In this document: positions 1-15,064 of the stretch, in pieces
Position numbering within the stretch: position 1 is the stretch's first letter
Layout of the letters: every line of letters begins with the position of its first letter
Origin: Cichorium intybus
Taxonomy: Eukaryota; Streptophyta; Magnoliopsida; Asterales; Asteraceae
Reading direction: 5' to 3'
Assembly (NCBI GenBank): GCA_023525715.1
Contig: CM042014.1
Span: 17,426,563-17,490,562, forward strand
Length of the DNA: 64,000 nucleotides
Notes under the pieces: model-generated
The model's database searches: none
What the model was told of the DNA's origin: nothing
Seen by the model: only the letters and a program-made list of their open reading frames with translations
Program-made: the position numbers and the translations under genes

Positions 1-404
1 TCTGCTGGCTCAATTTCTTCGTTTTTGTACTTGTCGTACAGGTATCCTGGCAAGATGTTAACACTTGCTCCCAAATCTAATAGGGTGTTCCGAATAACTA
101 CGTCCCCTACAGTTGTAGTGATCAATGGTGATCCGGGGTCCTTTTCCTTTTTGGGTAGTGTTCCCAATAATGCCTCGCTGGCTCTCACAGTCAATCTCAC
201 TGTTTTTGGTGTAGGTGCTTTGCTCTTCCCATTTTGTTCACACATTTCTTGTAGGATCCTGGTGTCTTCAGGGGCATCCTTGAGCTCATCCCATAGGGGC
301 TGATTCATTAAGGGTCCCGTTGATCTGGTTGCTTCCTGCTTTTTCTTTTCTTTCCTATTCTTCTTCTTTTGTTTGATCCCTGCTATTGTTGATTGCTCTT
401 CCTT
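1..404 (-). pseudogene. pol: pol start: retropepsin-type aspartic protease (partial)
   Basis: Open reading on the minus strand from the gag stop to the window edge, about 134 codons. A basic linker (KKKNRKEKKK) is followed by a segment ending in NTLLDLGASVNILPGY, at roughly 45-95. DLGAS is the active-site loop of plant Ty3/Gypsy proteases, where D-S/T/L-G-A replaces the canonical DTGA. The enzyme would cleave the element polyprotein. The rest of pol is outside the window. Confidence 0.8.
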
Positions 405-1118
405 TTAGATCTCTTTATTTATTTCCGGTTGAATGCCATTCTCAACCGGAACTTCTCCTTCTTTACCTTCCTCGCTTTCTAGAGCCCTTCCTTCTTCCCC
501 TGGTCTCACTTCACTCCCGACTTCGAACAAGTCCTCCAGAGTGACCTTTCGCCATCCTGATTCAACAGTGTTGACTTGTTCCTTCCCTGGACGCTGATTA
601 TGCGTAGGATTAACTTCAGTAGCACTTGGCAACTTGACACTATCTCTCTTTTGCTGGTCTGCAGCCATTTGGCCTATTTGTCTCTCCATATTTGCGATGG
701 CCTTTGTGTTCGCTTGAGATTGTTGTTGTGTCGCTGTGACCATATTATACATCTTTGTTATCATCTCTTCTTGGGTCCCTGGAGCGTTGTTGTTGGCATT
801 AGTGGACCCCCTGTTGTTGTTGTTGTTTCCATTGTTCGCAGGCTGATGGTTTCTAGGCTGACTAGTCGGTTGACCCTGATAATTGTTTTGCCTAAAGTTT
901 TGCTGTGGTCCTTGGTTGTATGGCCTGTAGGGTCGTCCATTATTGTGCTGGCCTTGACACTGGCCATAAACTTGATTTGCCTCGTGAGTCTTAGGTCCTC
1001 CTTGACCTTCTTGTGATGAACTTGGCGGTCCATTCTGTAATGTTGACATAAGTCTGTCAAACTTCTTGTTTAGTTCACTGATTTCCTTTTTCACTTCCTT
1101 TTTTCCAATCAGCATCAA
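405..1118 (-). pseudogene. gag: gag polyprotein, C-terminal part (frameshifted)
   Basis: Continuation of gag in a different frame from the upstream segment. It holds a short charged helix (KKEISELNKKFDRLM), a Gln/Asn-rich linker with poly-Asn at about residues 95-110, and a Lys/Glu-rich tail. The ATG used by a naive call at 1118 is internal to gag and not a real start. The frame is closed by a single TAA at 407-405. Beyond that stop the same frame stays open and runs into protease, so the stop is either a lesion or a former gag-pol readthrough point. In this family gag and pol are normally one frame, so I favour a lesion. Confidence 0.75.
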
Positions 1119-2454
1119 CTCCTACCGCTGCCGCCGTACTTACAGTTTTCCTAGTGGAAAAGTTTGCTTTGGAGCCATTGCTCAACTGCTCCAGAAACTG
1201 ACAGGCTTCTTCTGGGTCCTGCCACATGAATGTCCCACTGGATGAGGCATTTATCATGGCCTGGTGTGTTTCACTAACTCCTTCGAAGAACAGCTTGACC
1301 AACTGCCACCTGGGTATCTCATGATGTGGACAAGATCGCAACAACTCCTTCAGTCTGTCAAAGGCTTCATGAAAAGCCTCTCCAGGCTTTTGCTGGAAAT
1401 CCTGGATAACTCTTCTGATTTCAGTTGTTTTGCTCGCTGGATAAAATTCCTGAAGGAACTTTGCCTTGAGCTGATCCCACGTAGTGATACTATTTGATGG
1501 CAACGATGTGAACCAATACTTGGCTTTATCCTTAAGGGTGAACGGAAACAGTCTAAGCCTAAAAATATTTCTATTTGTGTTTCTGGGATTATTAGCATTA
1601 GCGATCGCTAAGAATTCATATAAATGATTATAGGGAGCATCCTGCTTATATCCTCTAAATTCTGGTAATATTCCTAATAACTGAGGTCTAATCTCTACTT
1701 GCGAATCGATGTTATCAGGAATATAGATCGGCGACGAATCATCATATTCCCGCGGTTGGAAATATGATGCAACCGATTGCCGTCTCGGTTGTGCAAAACG
1801 TAAAGGTTGGGCGGGGTTACCGTAAAGATGATCATTGTACTCCCGCTGACCTGGTGGTGGATATGGTGGTGTTCTTCTAAGAGGTCCCCGACCTCGGTTC
1901 CATTGTGGTTCTGGTGCTGGTGGCACCCATCCTTCATCTTCCTCGTCATACACTTCCTCTGTCTCTGGGTAATGGTATCGTGGCTGAGGCGGTGGTTGAA
2001 AGTGTATAGGTTGTGTTGTTTGGTATGTGGGATGAGGTTTAAAGAGGGCTGGTTGTGGTTGGGATGTTGGTGTATGCTGTCTAGGAGCTAGGGTGCCATC
2101 TCGGGTCGGCTCTCCCCAAGTCATAGCAGAAGTAAATGGATTGGTGGATTGGGGTTGTGAAGCGGGTGTAAATGGTGGGATAGATGGTGGAGTGCATGAT
2201 GGTATGGGTGCAAGGGCTGAAACTGCACCACCAGAAGCACTCGTACTCCCAAATTGAAATTCTGAAAGTGGGGGAATGGAAAACATCCCCGTTGCCTCAC
2301 CTAACGGATCCTGGGCAACACTGACCGGATTGCTGCTAACTTGACTAAAATTCATGATGCTTAAACACCTACGGGCACGGAGTTTGCGCGCAGTACGCTC
2401 AATCTCAGAATCAAACTGCAATGGGGATAATTGCTTTCCCCTGCGAGTACGCAT
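1075..2454 (-). pseudogene. gag: gag polyprotein, N-terminal part (Retrotrans_gag domain)
   Basis: 459 codons starting 110 nt downstream of the PBS. Residues about 60-250 are a Pro/Gln/Ser-rich low-complexity region with many PP and QP steps. A retrotransposon gag (capsid) domain follows at about 280-400. It contains RLRLFPFTLKDKAKYWF, then a TWDQLKAKFLQEFYP block and a GEAFHEAFDRLKELL block, all standard for Athila/Tat gags. The product would form the virus-like particle and package element RNA. The frame ends at 1075 after a run of A residues (KKGS...), while the natural continuation (KKEVKKEISELNKKF) lies in another frame that starts to be readable near 1118. This indicates a one-base slip in the A-run around 1095-1105. 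The ATG at 2454 is the first in frame after the PBS. Confidence 0.85.
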
Positions 2455-2563
2455 GCACTAGTGCAACACGCCCAAAAAATCAAAAAAAAAATCAAACTAC
2501 CAAAATGAAATTTCAAAAAGCAAGAAACGAATTCCTACTACTCACCTAACCTAAGCTCACAGC

Positions 2564-2581
2564 TCCCCGGCAACGACGCCA
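2564..2581 (-). promoter_or_regulatory. Primer binding site, tRNA-Asp type
   Basis: On the minus strand TGGCGTCGTTGCCGGGGA, five bases inside the LTR end. It differs by one base from the plant tRNA-Asp complement TGGCGCCGTTGCCGGGGA. Confidence 0.85.
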
Positions 2582-2586
2582 AAATT

Positions 2587-3695
2587 TGACATCGCAGCGG
2601 TCGTCGTGCGGTCAAAAATAAGAGAAAACCTAACACACACACTAGTATAGCGGTAGTCAGGGTCGATCCGCAGGAGCTTCGTGGTTAGACTAGATGAGAG
2701 ATTGCCAACTAATAGTGTCACAGCTATAGTCGGAGGATCAGGTTTCTATTTTCCTATCACTAGCAAATGAGACAATAATCAAACACTCAAGCCAAGCTAA
2801 GCTATGTCCAAATGACCTAGTCACTTTCTGAAATCAGAAGTACATCTCTGACTCAGAAGCAATCAAAGGCATCCAAACTAACCGAACCAAGCAAAGCATA
2901 AACTAACCACTAGTTAAAGTCCTGTTGAACAGTTACTAGCCAAGGTTTAATGCTTACCAAATAACCTAATTAGCTACTGATTTCAGCTAAGAAAAACAGT
3001 CCTAACAAGGTCCAAAACAATATCCAAAACACAATCAATCATCAAAACAAAACGCAAACATCCAAACACCGAAAAGCTAAGATTAAATGTAACCGAATGC
3101 TTTTCAATCACCAAACTGAATTCCAATCACAAAACAGTAACCAAATGTTTCTAAAACAGAAACCTAAGTGCTCAAAGTCAGTGGTTGTCACTCCCAAAGA
3201 CTTTAGCTACAAAACTACTTACTACTAAAAAAGAAATTAAATCCAAAAACATACAATACCAATTGTGAGCTTGCTGAAATGAAATCCTGGAGTCAAAGAG
3301 CTTCAAGGTCGATGTTTACACCCAGTCTTTGCTCGGGTTTTCGGCTGGAAATGCATCTATTTATACTTGCAAATTTCCCGCAACCGCGCCGCGCATAAGT
3401 GAAATCCGCGGCGCGCGTACTTATCTTTTCTCGTTTTCTTTGGCATTTGAATGTGTTCCACCGCCTTAAGCCCGCGTCGCGCATAGTTGATTCCCGCGGC
3501 GCGCGTACGAGTTCTCTTGATTTTTCATTCCTTCCCAACTTCTTCCTTTTGCACGCTTTTAGTCCCTGTTTCTATCCTTTTTCTCCAAACAAGTCCTGGC
3601 ACGAAAAGTGAGAATACCCAGACATATTTGATATAATTTTATCAAGAACAGGGCTCAACAATGCCTAAAATACTTGATATCACTAGGTGTTGTCA
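2587..3695 (-). repeat. 5' LTR of element A
   Basis: 1,109 bp, TG...CA on the minus strand. A TATAAATAG box lies at 3357-3365 (minus strand). Just upstream of it in transcription direction is a GC-rich block in which CCGCGGCGCGCGTAC occurs twice, at 3406-3420 and 3494-3508 (88 bp apart), embedded in AT-rich sequence. Both ends closely match the LTRs of element D at 15065-19557, so A and D belong to one LTR family. Confidence 0.8.
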
Positions 3696-3707
3696 GGTGT
3701 CACAAGT

Positions 3708-3720
3708 TGGTATCATAGCC
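3708..3720 (+). promoter_or_regulatory. Primer binding site, initiator tRNA-Met type (B1)
   Basis: TGGTATCATAGCC three bases after the LTR end. It is one substitution from the standard TGGTATCAGAGCC. Confidence 0.7.
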
Positions 3721-6135
3721 ATAGTTTAAGCGAATTAGGATTGGCTTGTTCCACTCCTAGGCTTAAACTCATTCTATAGAAATGATAGTTTATGAAAGTA
3801 TGCTACATGATGTCTTAAATGATTAAGACATTATGCAGTATTTAAAATATGTAGATATATAACACTAAGAAGTGTTAAGTTAATGTTCAAAGTGAGCAAA
3901 AATCTGACCGTTAGGAAAATTATATGATATTTTCCGTAACCGTCCAAATTTAATAAAGGCTATGTTTATAAAGTAGTAAGATTTCTAGTATTGATCACCG
4001 TGTACTATTAATGGTGTTATATGTTAAAGGAACCAGTGTCCCATGAGACCTTGTGGTAACAGCAGAATCAATATGTATAGGTGATTATGATAATATGGGC
4101 CCGTATTATCATAATCACAGGATATGTATTGTGATTGGTGAAATCACAAAGGAATTGTGGTAATCTGGTGGGTAATTTTTTTGAAAATAGTAGTAAGAAT
4201 AACATAGGAATTATATGCCTATGTAATAAGAACAAGTAAGATTATAAGTATTAAAAGATAGTACAGTGGATATATACCACTTAGTATGGTAAAGTAAAGG
4301 AATAAATAAGATAGTTACTACCCTTTAGACAAATTGAAAGATATTAAAGTATATGCCTGTCGAGGCGAAAGAAAGTATGAATAAGAGCAACCTAAAGAGG
4401 AATTATGGGTATTGATTACCTATATGAGAGTTGTAAGACTCTTACATGAAAGATGGAAATTTTAAGCAGAGTGTATTATTAATATATAAATTTTTATAAT
4501 AATAAAGATGGTGGTAAATAAGAGTTAATGCAAGCAAGTGGTGTGCTATATGCATGACCATTTAACTTAAAAATTTTCTCTAAAAGACATGCGAATATTA
4601 AATACATAAGGGAAGCAGAATATCGTTGCAAGATGATAAGATTAAAGCGATGAGAAAAGTTAACGATAGAAGATGACAATGGTAGCAGAGAGTGGAAGAC
4701 TGACTGTCGGAATTGAACAAAGAAGATAAATAAAAATGTCCAAAGATTGGACAATTGGATAAGCCATAAGTATAGTGGTGAGTCAAGTAAATGACAAGCA
4801 GCAGACTAAGTGAGAACTAAATAAAGGTGAAGAATGAAGAATGAACGGTAAAGCAAGGATATTATGCCTTGTTTTATACAGCATAGGCATATGGAAACCA
4901 TTTTTAAGATGGTAGGTTGAATGCTATAATTACATATAAATTTGGAAGTGGTTGGCATGAATTGGCCTGTAAAAGAAGCGCCATCCAAAGGAAGATGCAC
5001 GTATCATGATGTACCCGAACAGAAGTAATGTCATAATATGTCAATGTGGATCGATGTCCACAAAGAATATTACTTAATGTAAAGTAGTGACAGACGATAG
5101 CCAATTGTGAGTTATGCCAGGTGTCACAACATGCAAGGCGATTATGAAGATTCTTGGTTGTCTTCAAGAAATTTTTTTTTATGATAAGAAGTTAGAACGT
5201 AGTCAAAGTCAAGAGTCAACAAAGTCTGAAAATCGAAGATAGAGTATGCTTAATAAATATAACGAGATAAAGCAAGTAATTATGAATTCAGAAATGTATA
5301 TAAGTAAGAAGATTGAAAGAATGAGAATTTATCAATGAATGAAAGAGGTGGTTAAGTGTAATGTTAATTAATTACCATGGGACAAAAACGGGTAAAATAA
5401 TTAACTTGAGTTGTTAAGTTAAAAGAGAATCAAGTAAATACACATGAGTATTTTACAATTAAGAACTTGTAAATACATGTTAAGAAGATGTTGAGAAATG
5501 AGTTATATCTTATTAACAAGTTTGAATCATAATATGACCAAAAGCATATAAAAATTGGTAATTGAATTCTTGACAGTTTTGACTTTTATAAAAGTCAAAT
5601 TTGGAATATAACCACGAAATGTTTTGAAGTATGTATAAAGTATACTGAAACTAATTTTTTTGGAATGATGGAATACCATATGTAATAAGTTAGAAACACT
5701 AAAAAATTAACGTTATGAAGTTGATTTGTTAAGTAATAGTCAAGAGGTAAAAAGAGGGATAAAAGTGACTTGTAAAAGTCTAAAATGGGACAAAAGTTTG
5801 GGAATTTATATTTATAACCAAAAAGTTAGTAAACATAAATTATGGAACCTGTCCATACCACAAGAGGATAATATCATGAAAAGTATAATAAGTAAGAAAA
5901 TGTGAATGATCATATACAAAAGGTATAAGACTTCATAAGTCGTTTGAAAAATGGGATTAATTATGGTAACAATTGAAATACTGGTAAAGAAAGAGTATAT
6001 ATGAGATGGAGTGCTAAATTAAGCACCAATGCATGAAATACGAATTTCAAGAAGTATGAAAATATAAAATATTAATATGAGCTGGGTACATGGAGTATCC
6101 AAAAAGTAAAGAAAAATGTACTTATAAAAGTATTG

Positions 6136-6216
<81 letters not shown>

Positions 6217-7481
6217 AAACGAGAAAGGTATGTTTATACTAATAAGTAATGAGTAAATGAGACAGAATCTCATAAAAGAGGGTGAAAGAATTATTTAGAA
6301 TGGTAGTATATCGAAATGTGAAAGTAATACAAGTAAAAAAAAAATGATATGAGATATGTAAAGAAAGTAGTACATGTATGAAATATAACAAGGAGTGAAA
6401 AGAAGTATATAATATAAACGTCAAGAGTAGAGAGTAAATAAGTTGACAGAACTAATAGTTCAACTTCAATAGTAAAACTGTACAAGTTTACAAGGTCAAA
6501 TACTATGTATTATACATAGAAAGAAAGCTAATGAGGTTTAGCTTTAAAAAAAATAAATAAATAAAAAGCGGTACGTTGTTTCAACACTTTCGGAACGAGA
6601 TATGCAGATTCTCGTTAAAGATATGCTGATTCGACAAATTCTGTCCAAATTAGAAAAGTAAGAATGTAAAGTGTAACAAAAAGGAGGAAAATACATCCTT
6701 TATAAATGGTAATGAGTCAGTAGTGGGTAATAGAGATAAAGAGGAATAAACTGAAGTTTAAAAAGATTCAAAAACAAATGTAAGAGAAATAAGATGTTGT
6801 AAAGCTTATGTAAAGAAAAAGAGAAGAGTGAAAATAAATAAGCAATATTAAGTGAAGATGAAAAGATTACTTAAGTAAAATGTCCATTAAGGGACAAAAT
6901 TTATACAAGGAAAAGATTTTGTGTAATTATGAATTTGTATAAATATGAAATTTATGTTTAATGGTATTTGGAATCTTTATAAGTAAAAAATACTGTGAGT
7001 ATAATCTCATATGTTTCCGTAAAGATATGAGAAGAATTAAAAAGTAGATTGCTATTTGTGATAAAAGTATGGAAGTATGAAACCACCTTGTAAAATAAGC
7101 CTTACTAAAAGATTTATATATGAAATAAATAAGGTAAAAAGAGATGTAATAAAAACATGAGATGAATGAATTTTTGAAGAAATGAAGCAGAAATATAAAA
7201 AAAAAACCTTATGAGAAATTGAAAGAAATATTCAGGAGGAAGAGACTATGTAAATTCCTCATAAGGAGTTGAAAGTAGAAATCTTCAAAGGTTGATTAAA
7301 GAACCGAAAACAATTACAGAAGGAAATACTAAAAAGATAAAAGAATAAAGAATATGATTATGTGTCGATAAAAGGAAATATCTACTAGTAACCACACCTT
7401 GGTTGAGAACCATTGAAGAAGAGGGAGAAGTGATCCCTTAAATGAATAATTGTGTGATGATTCCGAGGACGGAATCCCAAT
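3721..7481 (+). other. Interior of B1, no coding capacity seen
   Basis: About 3.8 kb of AT-rich, clearly purine-biased plus-strand sequence (long GA/AAG-rich stretches), with stops in all frames and no recognisable retroelement domain. Short minus-strand open frames here reflect the pyrimidine bias of the complement and have no family signature. A (TA)n tract interrupts it at 6139-6213. Confidence 0.6.
6139..6213. repeat. (TA)n microsatellite
   Basis: 75 bp of perfect AT dinucleotide inside the interior of B1. Confidence 0.98.
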
Positions 7482-7494
7482 AAGGGGGAGGTAG
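7482..7494 (+). promoter_or_regulatory. Polypurine tract of B1
   Basis: AAGGGGGAGGTAG directly before the 3' LTR start TGTAACGACC. It is the expected plus-strand primer. Confidence 0.7.
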
Positions 7495-7495
7495 T

Positions 7496-10850
<3,355 letters not shown>

Positions 10851-12555
10851 ACAAATCACATATAAAGTGAGAGAAAATGTCTAGCAAGAAGAATACAAAA
10901 GTATAAAGATTTTTGTGTTAGTTTAATTATTTTTTGTTATATTTCGAGCCATGCTACGAGGTTAAAGTTTTGAATTTGTAAGTTTGTTATATATTATTAT
11001 AGTAACTTAATGGTTTTTTGTTATGTCTTATAGATTAAAAACGATCATGCAACATTATTGGCGAAGAAAATGTGAGAGTGTGAAACAAATTTCACAATAA
11101 TAAAATTTTTTTGTTGGTTTGAGTATTTTTTGTTTTATTTCGAGCCATGTTACTTTGTTAAAGTTTTGAATTTGTAAGTTTGTTATATATTACAAGAGTA
11201 AGTTAATGGTTTTTTGTTATGTTTTATATATTAAAAACCATCATACAATGAGATTATTATGTTTCGTCATGATTTATGTTTATTTTGTAACTAGAACTCA
11301 AGATTATATAATTAGTTGATGATTATTTTTGGTATTCTAATTTATCAATTATAATAGTACACATCTCCTCATAATACAAGCTATTAAATTTTATTATCAT
11401 GTTTTATGTTTGTGATTTCATTATAAAATATTATTTATATAGTTGAGTGTTTAATAATTTGAAAGAACTTGATACATAATTAGTTACCTAGATATTATAT
11501 TTTAGTATTTATAGTTAAAATGATATGTAGGACAATTATAAAAAAAACGCATGAACGTTTAAAAAATTATTGGAAAAATAACACATGTAGATCAAAATAA
11601 ATAATATTGTTAATATACTAAATCTAAAATTTTCATTTAAGTAACATATTTAATTGTTTAAACTTTTTAACTTTCAACAATATAGTAAATAATGGTTTCT
11701 AATAATTAACCTATATTATTTACTTAAGTAATCTAATTAATTGATTAAATTTTTTTGACTTTCGACAATAAATTTTTGAATTATAATATATTTACATGAA
11801 CTTTTCAATTACTTAATAATCATGATGTGATTATTGATTATTAACTATTAAGTAATAAGTAGTTGAATAGATTTTTGTACAAAAGTAAGTTAATCAATTA
11901 AGTAGCTAATAAAAGTTGAAACTCATAATTAACTCTTAAAAATTCTATCCAAAACTATATATATATTATCTATCATTTACCACATTCATTTGGAATTTTT
12001 CTTTTTTTAATTATTAAAAACAATATTAACATTTTGAGTTACTTCATACTTGTGGTGTGATTGTTGATTTCAGTAATTGTTAGTTGAATAGTTTTTACAA
12101 AATAAATATTAATCAATTAAGTAGCTAATAAAAGTTGAATTTTTATATTTGTTACCTTTTTCATTATATATTTTTAACTTGCGCAACACGCGGGCATTCG
12201 TCCAGTAACGTTTATAATAGACGTCATTCAAATCATTATGGTTCAAGATAAACTAAATCTTTGCACCATATTCATTTGAAACTCCAACTTTTCATATTAT
12301 ACTACTTAAATATTTATTTGTAACTCATAACTCTTCATCTTATGCTAATTAATTGTTTTTACTCATTTAAACTGTTTTGCCTATATAAAAACTATTCCAC
12401 ACTTTATTACTTCAACTTGCTTCTAGAATATATATGCATAAGAGCTCAACAATGTCATATGCTTATTTTCGTTTTGGTTATATATAGTTATCAAGAGGTG
12501 AGAATTTCACAATGTTGTAAGTTAAATTTTGATTTTGTCTTTATTGTTTTAAAGT

Positions 12556-12559
<4 letters not shown>

Positions 12560-12646
<87 letters not shown>
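12560..12646. repeat. (TA)n microsatellite
   Basis: 87 bp of TA, abutting the left end of the MITE at 12647. Confidence 0.98.
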
Positions 12647-12649
<3 letters not shown>

Positions 12650-12983
12650 TCCGCTTCCGGTGAGGACTCTTTTTTCGGTAAAGACTCGTAAGGACACCAT
12701 CAAAAATGAAAAAAACATAAAATAAATACAAACCATAAAATCGAGAATAGTACTATATCATTATAAAAAAAATTGGAAAAAAATTTTGGATTATTGAATA
12801 AAGTAATGATCCTTTTTTTTTTATCATTATAAAAAAATCATTATCCAAAAGCTTTTTTTCGATTTTTTTTCTCCAATATAGTACTATGATCCATTTTATT
12901 ATTCATATTTTTTTATTCTTTTTTGAATTTTTTAAGATGTCCTCACGAGTCCTCACCGAAAAAAGAGTCCTCACCCGATCCTG

Positions 12984-12985
<2 letters not shown>
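12647..12985. mobile_element. Foldback MITE, copy 1, inside (TA)n
   Basis: About 340 bp whose two halves are inverted copies. The left end has CCGGTGAGGACTC followed by a T-run and CGGTAAAGAC. The complement of the right end reads GGGTGAGGACTC, a T-run and CGGTGAGGAC. Arms of roughly 130 bp meet in an A/T-rich centre. TA tracts flank both sides, so the TA target duplication cannot be separated from the repeat. The same element recurs at 22458-22807. A MITE habitually found inside (TA)n is known from rice (Micron); I infer a similar habit here. Confidence 0.75.
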
Positions 12986-13076
<91 letters not shown>

Positions 13077-13092
13077 GTGTGTGTGTGTGTGT
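12986..13092. repeat. (TA)n followed by (GT)n
   Basis: TA dinucleotide to 13072, then about nine GT repeats to 13092. Confidence 0.97.
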
Positions 13093-14454
13093 AGTACAAA
13101 TTTATGTTGGAAGAGTTGTATGTTTATTTGCAATGAATGACAAAATGTTAAAATCAATTTGTTACACATCTTTTTTCGTACACATAAAGTTGTAGTTTAA
13201 AAGGGTTAAATGTAATAAAAAACTACTTTATTATAATGTTTATTATTGTAGATGAACTCTCATAACTTTTATCAATGTGGTATTTTTAAAAATCAACCAA
13301 ATTATATAAATGATCTTGAACTACAAAGTAATTCAACTGTTGCAATTATGAAAATAATTGGGTAAATAATTTAAAAGGTATTGTAGTTTTAATTTTTAAT
13401 TTGACTATAATATGTTTTTCATATAACCACAACTCTTACAATTCATTTAAATAACTTTTTTTTCTTAATAAAGGTAATTGTCCTTCAACCGTATTCATTT
13501 GAAACTATAATGAGTTTAAAACGTTTTTAATAACAATTGTTAATTGTTATATTAATATGAGATAATTATCTGGATTTTCAACTTATGATAATTGATTTGT
13601 ATTCATGGTGCCAATTATAACTCTTTATTTATCAAACTGTTTATGTATCAACTACTATAACTTTTAAATAATCATACATTTAAATATGAACGAATTTATT
13701 AATTAAACATAAGTTTACTGAAAACTAATGCTAATATGTTCAAAGTATATCCAAAATCTACGTCAATTAGTTCAACCTATGTTTGATTTTTCAAAAACAA
13801 TGTCATGGTTATTTAACACATGATTGATTCTATGTATTTTTTTAATTTACTAAATGATTAGTACTTTGTATTTTGTGTTTTTGTTTGAATAAACAAAAAA
13901 ATATTGTACAATGTTAGACACATTATTTTAATCTTAATTATATGCATGTAATAATGTTTAATGCTAAAAAATCGTGTGTAATAACTTTGTTGTTAGTATG
14001 TGTTAGATGTAACTCCAATAAATGATATATTAATATTAGGATTGTACGTATACTTTTAGGGTACTAATACAATTTTTAGGATGAATCAATATAGTTTTCA
14101 AAATGAAGAACCATTTTAAGAAACATAAAGCTCTTTTTGAGATAAAATACGCTCTATGTCATTAGGAATTTCAATATAGTCGAATCGAATATGAAAATAG
14201 TAATTAAAATATGATGTTGTTTGAGAATGTCGATCTTGGTGAGCTAAACGTTGATAAATTATGCCCAAATAAGTATCGCCACAAAAATTATACATCAGTG
14301 TTGGAAAGCTTTTATATAATTTTTTAATTTTTTTGCAACATATTATTTTATAGTTAATGATATTAACTAATTTGTTTTCAAAACATACATTTGACATTGT
14401 TGTTTTACTGTACAAATTGATTCATGTGCAACGCACGTGCATACACCTAGTAAC

Positions 14455-14929
14455 TCTTATAATAGAAGTCATCTAAATGAATATGGTTCAAGATAAGTCT
14501 CATTCTTGCACCATATTCATTTGAAACCTCCACCTCTTTATCTTTCAACTAATTAATAAAAAAAAATCACTCAAGAGTTTTATAACTTATATCATATAAT
14601 TACTATGTATAGAAACTAATATAATATAATTTATGAGTATTAAATAAATTATAGTTGAAAAGTCTTTTATTTACTATAAAAGATGTTAATTATTTGTATA
14701 ACACATAATTACAAATCACATAAAAAGTGTGAGAAACCATATTAAAAGAAGAATATACAAGTTTAAAGATATTTTTGTTGGTTTGATTTTTTTTTTTTTG
14801 TTATATTATGAGCCATGTTATAATGTTAAAGTTTTAAATTTGTAATTTTGTTATATATTACTAAACTAGCTTAATGGTTTTCGTTATGTTTAAAGATATT
14901 TGTATTGGTTTGTGTTTTTTTTTTTTTTT
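14455..14929 (+). mobile_element. Helitron-like unit d, 5' part
   Basis: It begins TCTTATAATAGAAG four bases after the end of unit c, with the hairpin pair at 14472-14487 and 14510-14525. It continues with the same CCTCCA and CTTTATCTTTCAACTAATTAAT blocks as unit b. It is cut at 14930 by an LTR start. Confidence 0.5.
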
Positions 14930-15064
14930 TGTAATACCCTAATTCCGAGAAGTCAAGTTTCGAGTTTTGAAGAGTCAAAGTCGCGGATCTAGAGAAATCA
15001 AAATATGGAAAAAGGAAAAATTAGGGCATTAGCGCCGCTAACAGTGAGGTTAGCGACCCTAATC
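14930..15064 (+). repeat. LTR fragment E, left part
   Basis: TGTAATACCCTAATTCC resembles LTR starts of the B type. It carries TTAGCGCCGCTAA at 15029-15041. Element D interrupts it after TAATC (15060-15064), and E resumes at 19558. Confidence 0.55.

Larger units (their letters stand above)
1..3695 (-). mobile_element. Ty3/Gypsy (Athila/Tat-type) LTR retrotransposon A, 5' part
   Basis: Read on the minus strand this is LTR (3695 to 2587), PBS, gag and the start of protease; RT, integrase and the 3' LTR lie beyond the left edge. The LTR begins TGACAACACC and ends GATGTCA. It is followed five bases later by an 18-nt site complementary to the 3' end of plant tRNA-Asp, the usual Athila-type primer. 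The element has landed in the final bases of another LTR (B1): GGTGTCACA continues directly to the right, so GGTGT at 3696-3700 is the expected 5-bp target duplication, with its partner out of view. gag carries a frameshift and a stop, so this copy is not autonomous as it stands. Clade assignment rests on the PBS, the gag sequence and the protease motif, not on RT. Confidence 0.85.
12210..14450 (+). mobile_element. Helitron-like unit c (non-autonomous)
   Basis: It starts GTTTATAATAGACG, with the family hairpin at 12227-12242 and 12265-12280. It ends with ATGTGC-aac-GCACGT, a short spacer and CCTAG, then T (14421-14451), matching Helitron 3' rules (hairpin about 10 nt before CTRR, target T). 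It is split by (TA)n, a MITE and (TA)n at 12560-13072. A minus-strand open stretch at 14116-14415 (99 codons) has no motif I recognise. Confidence 0.55.

Noticed and set aside
25..303. Plus-strand frame of 92 codons
   Set aside because: It is antisense to the protease segment with the DLGAS motif on the minus strand.
1264..2091. Plus- and minus-strand frames overlapping gag
   Set aside because: They are shadows of the gag frame, with no independent motif.
12342..12736. Open frames reading (Ile-Tyr)n across TA tracts, here and at all other TA tracts
   Set aside because: TA dinucleotide lacks stops in all frames, so these frames are artefacts of the microsatellite.
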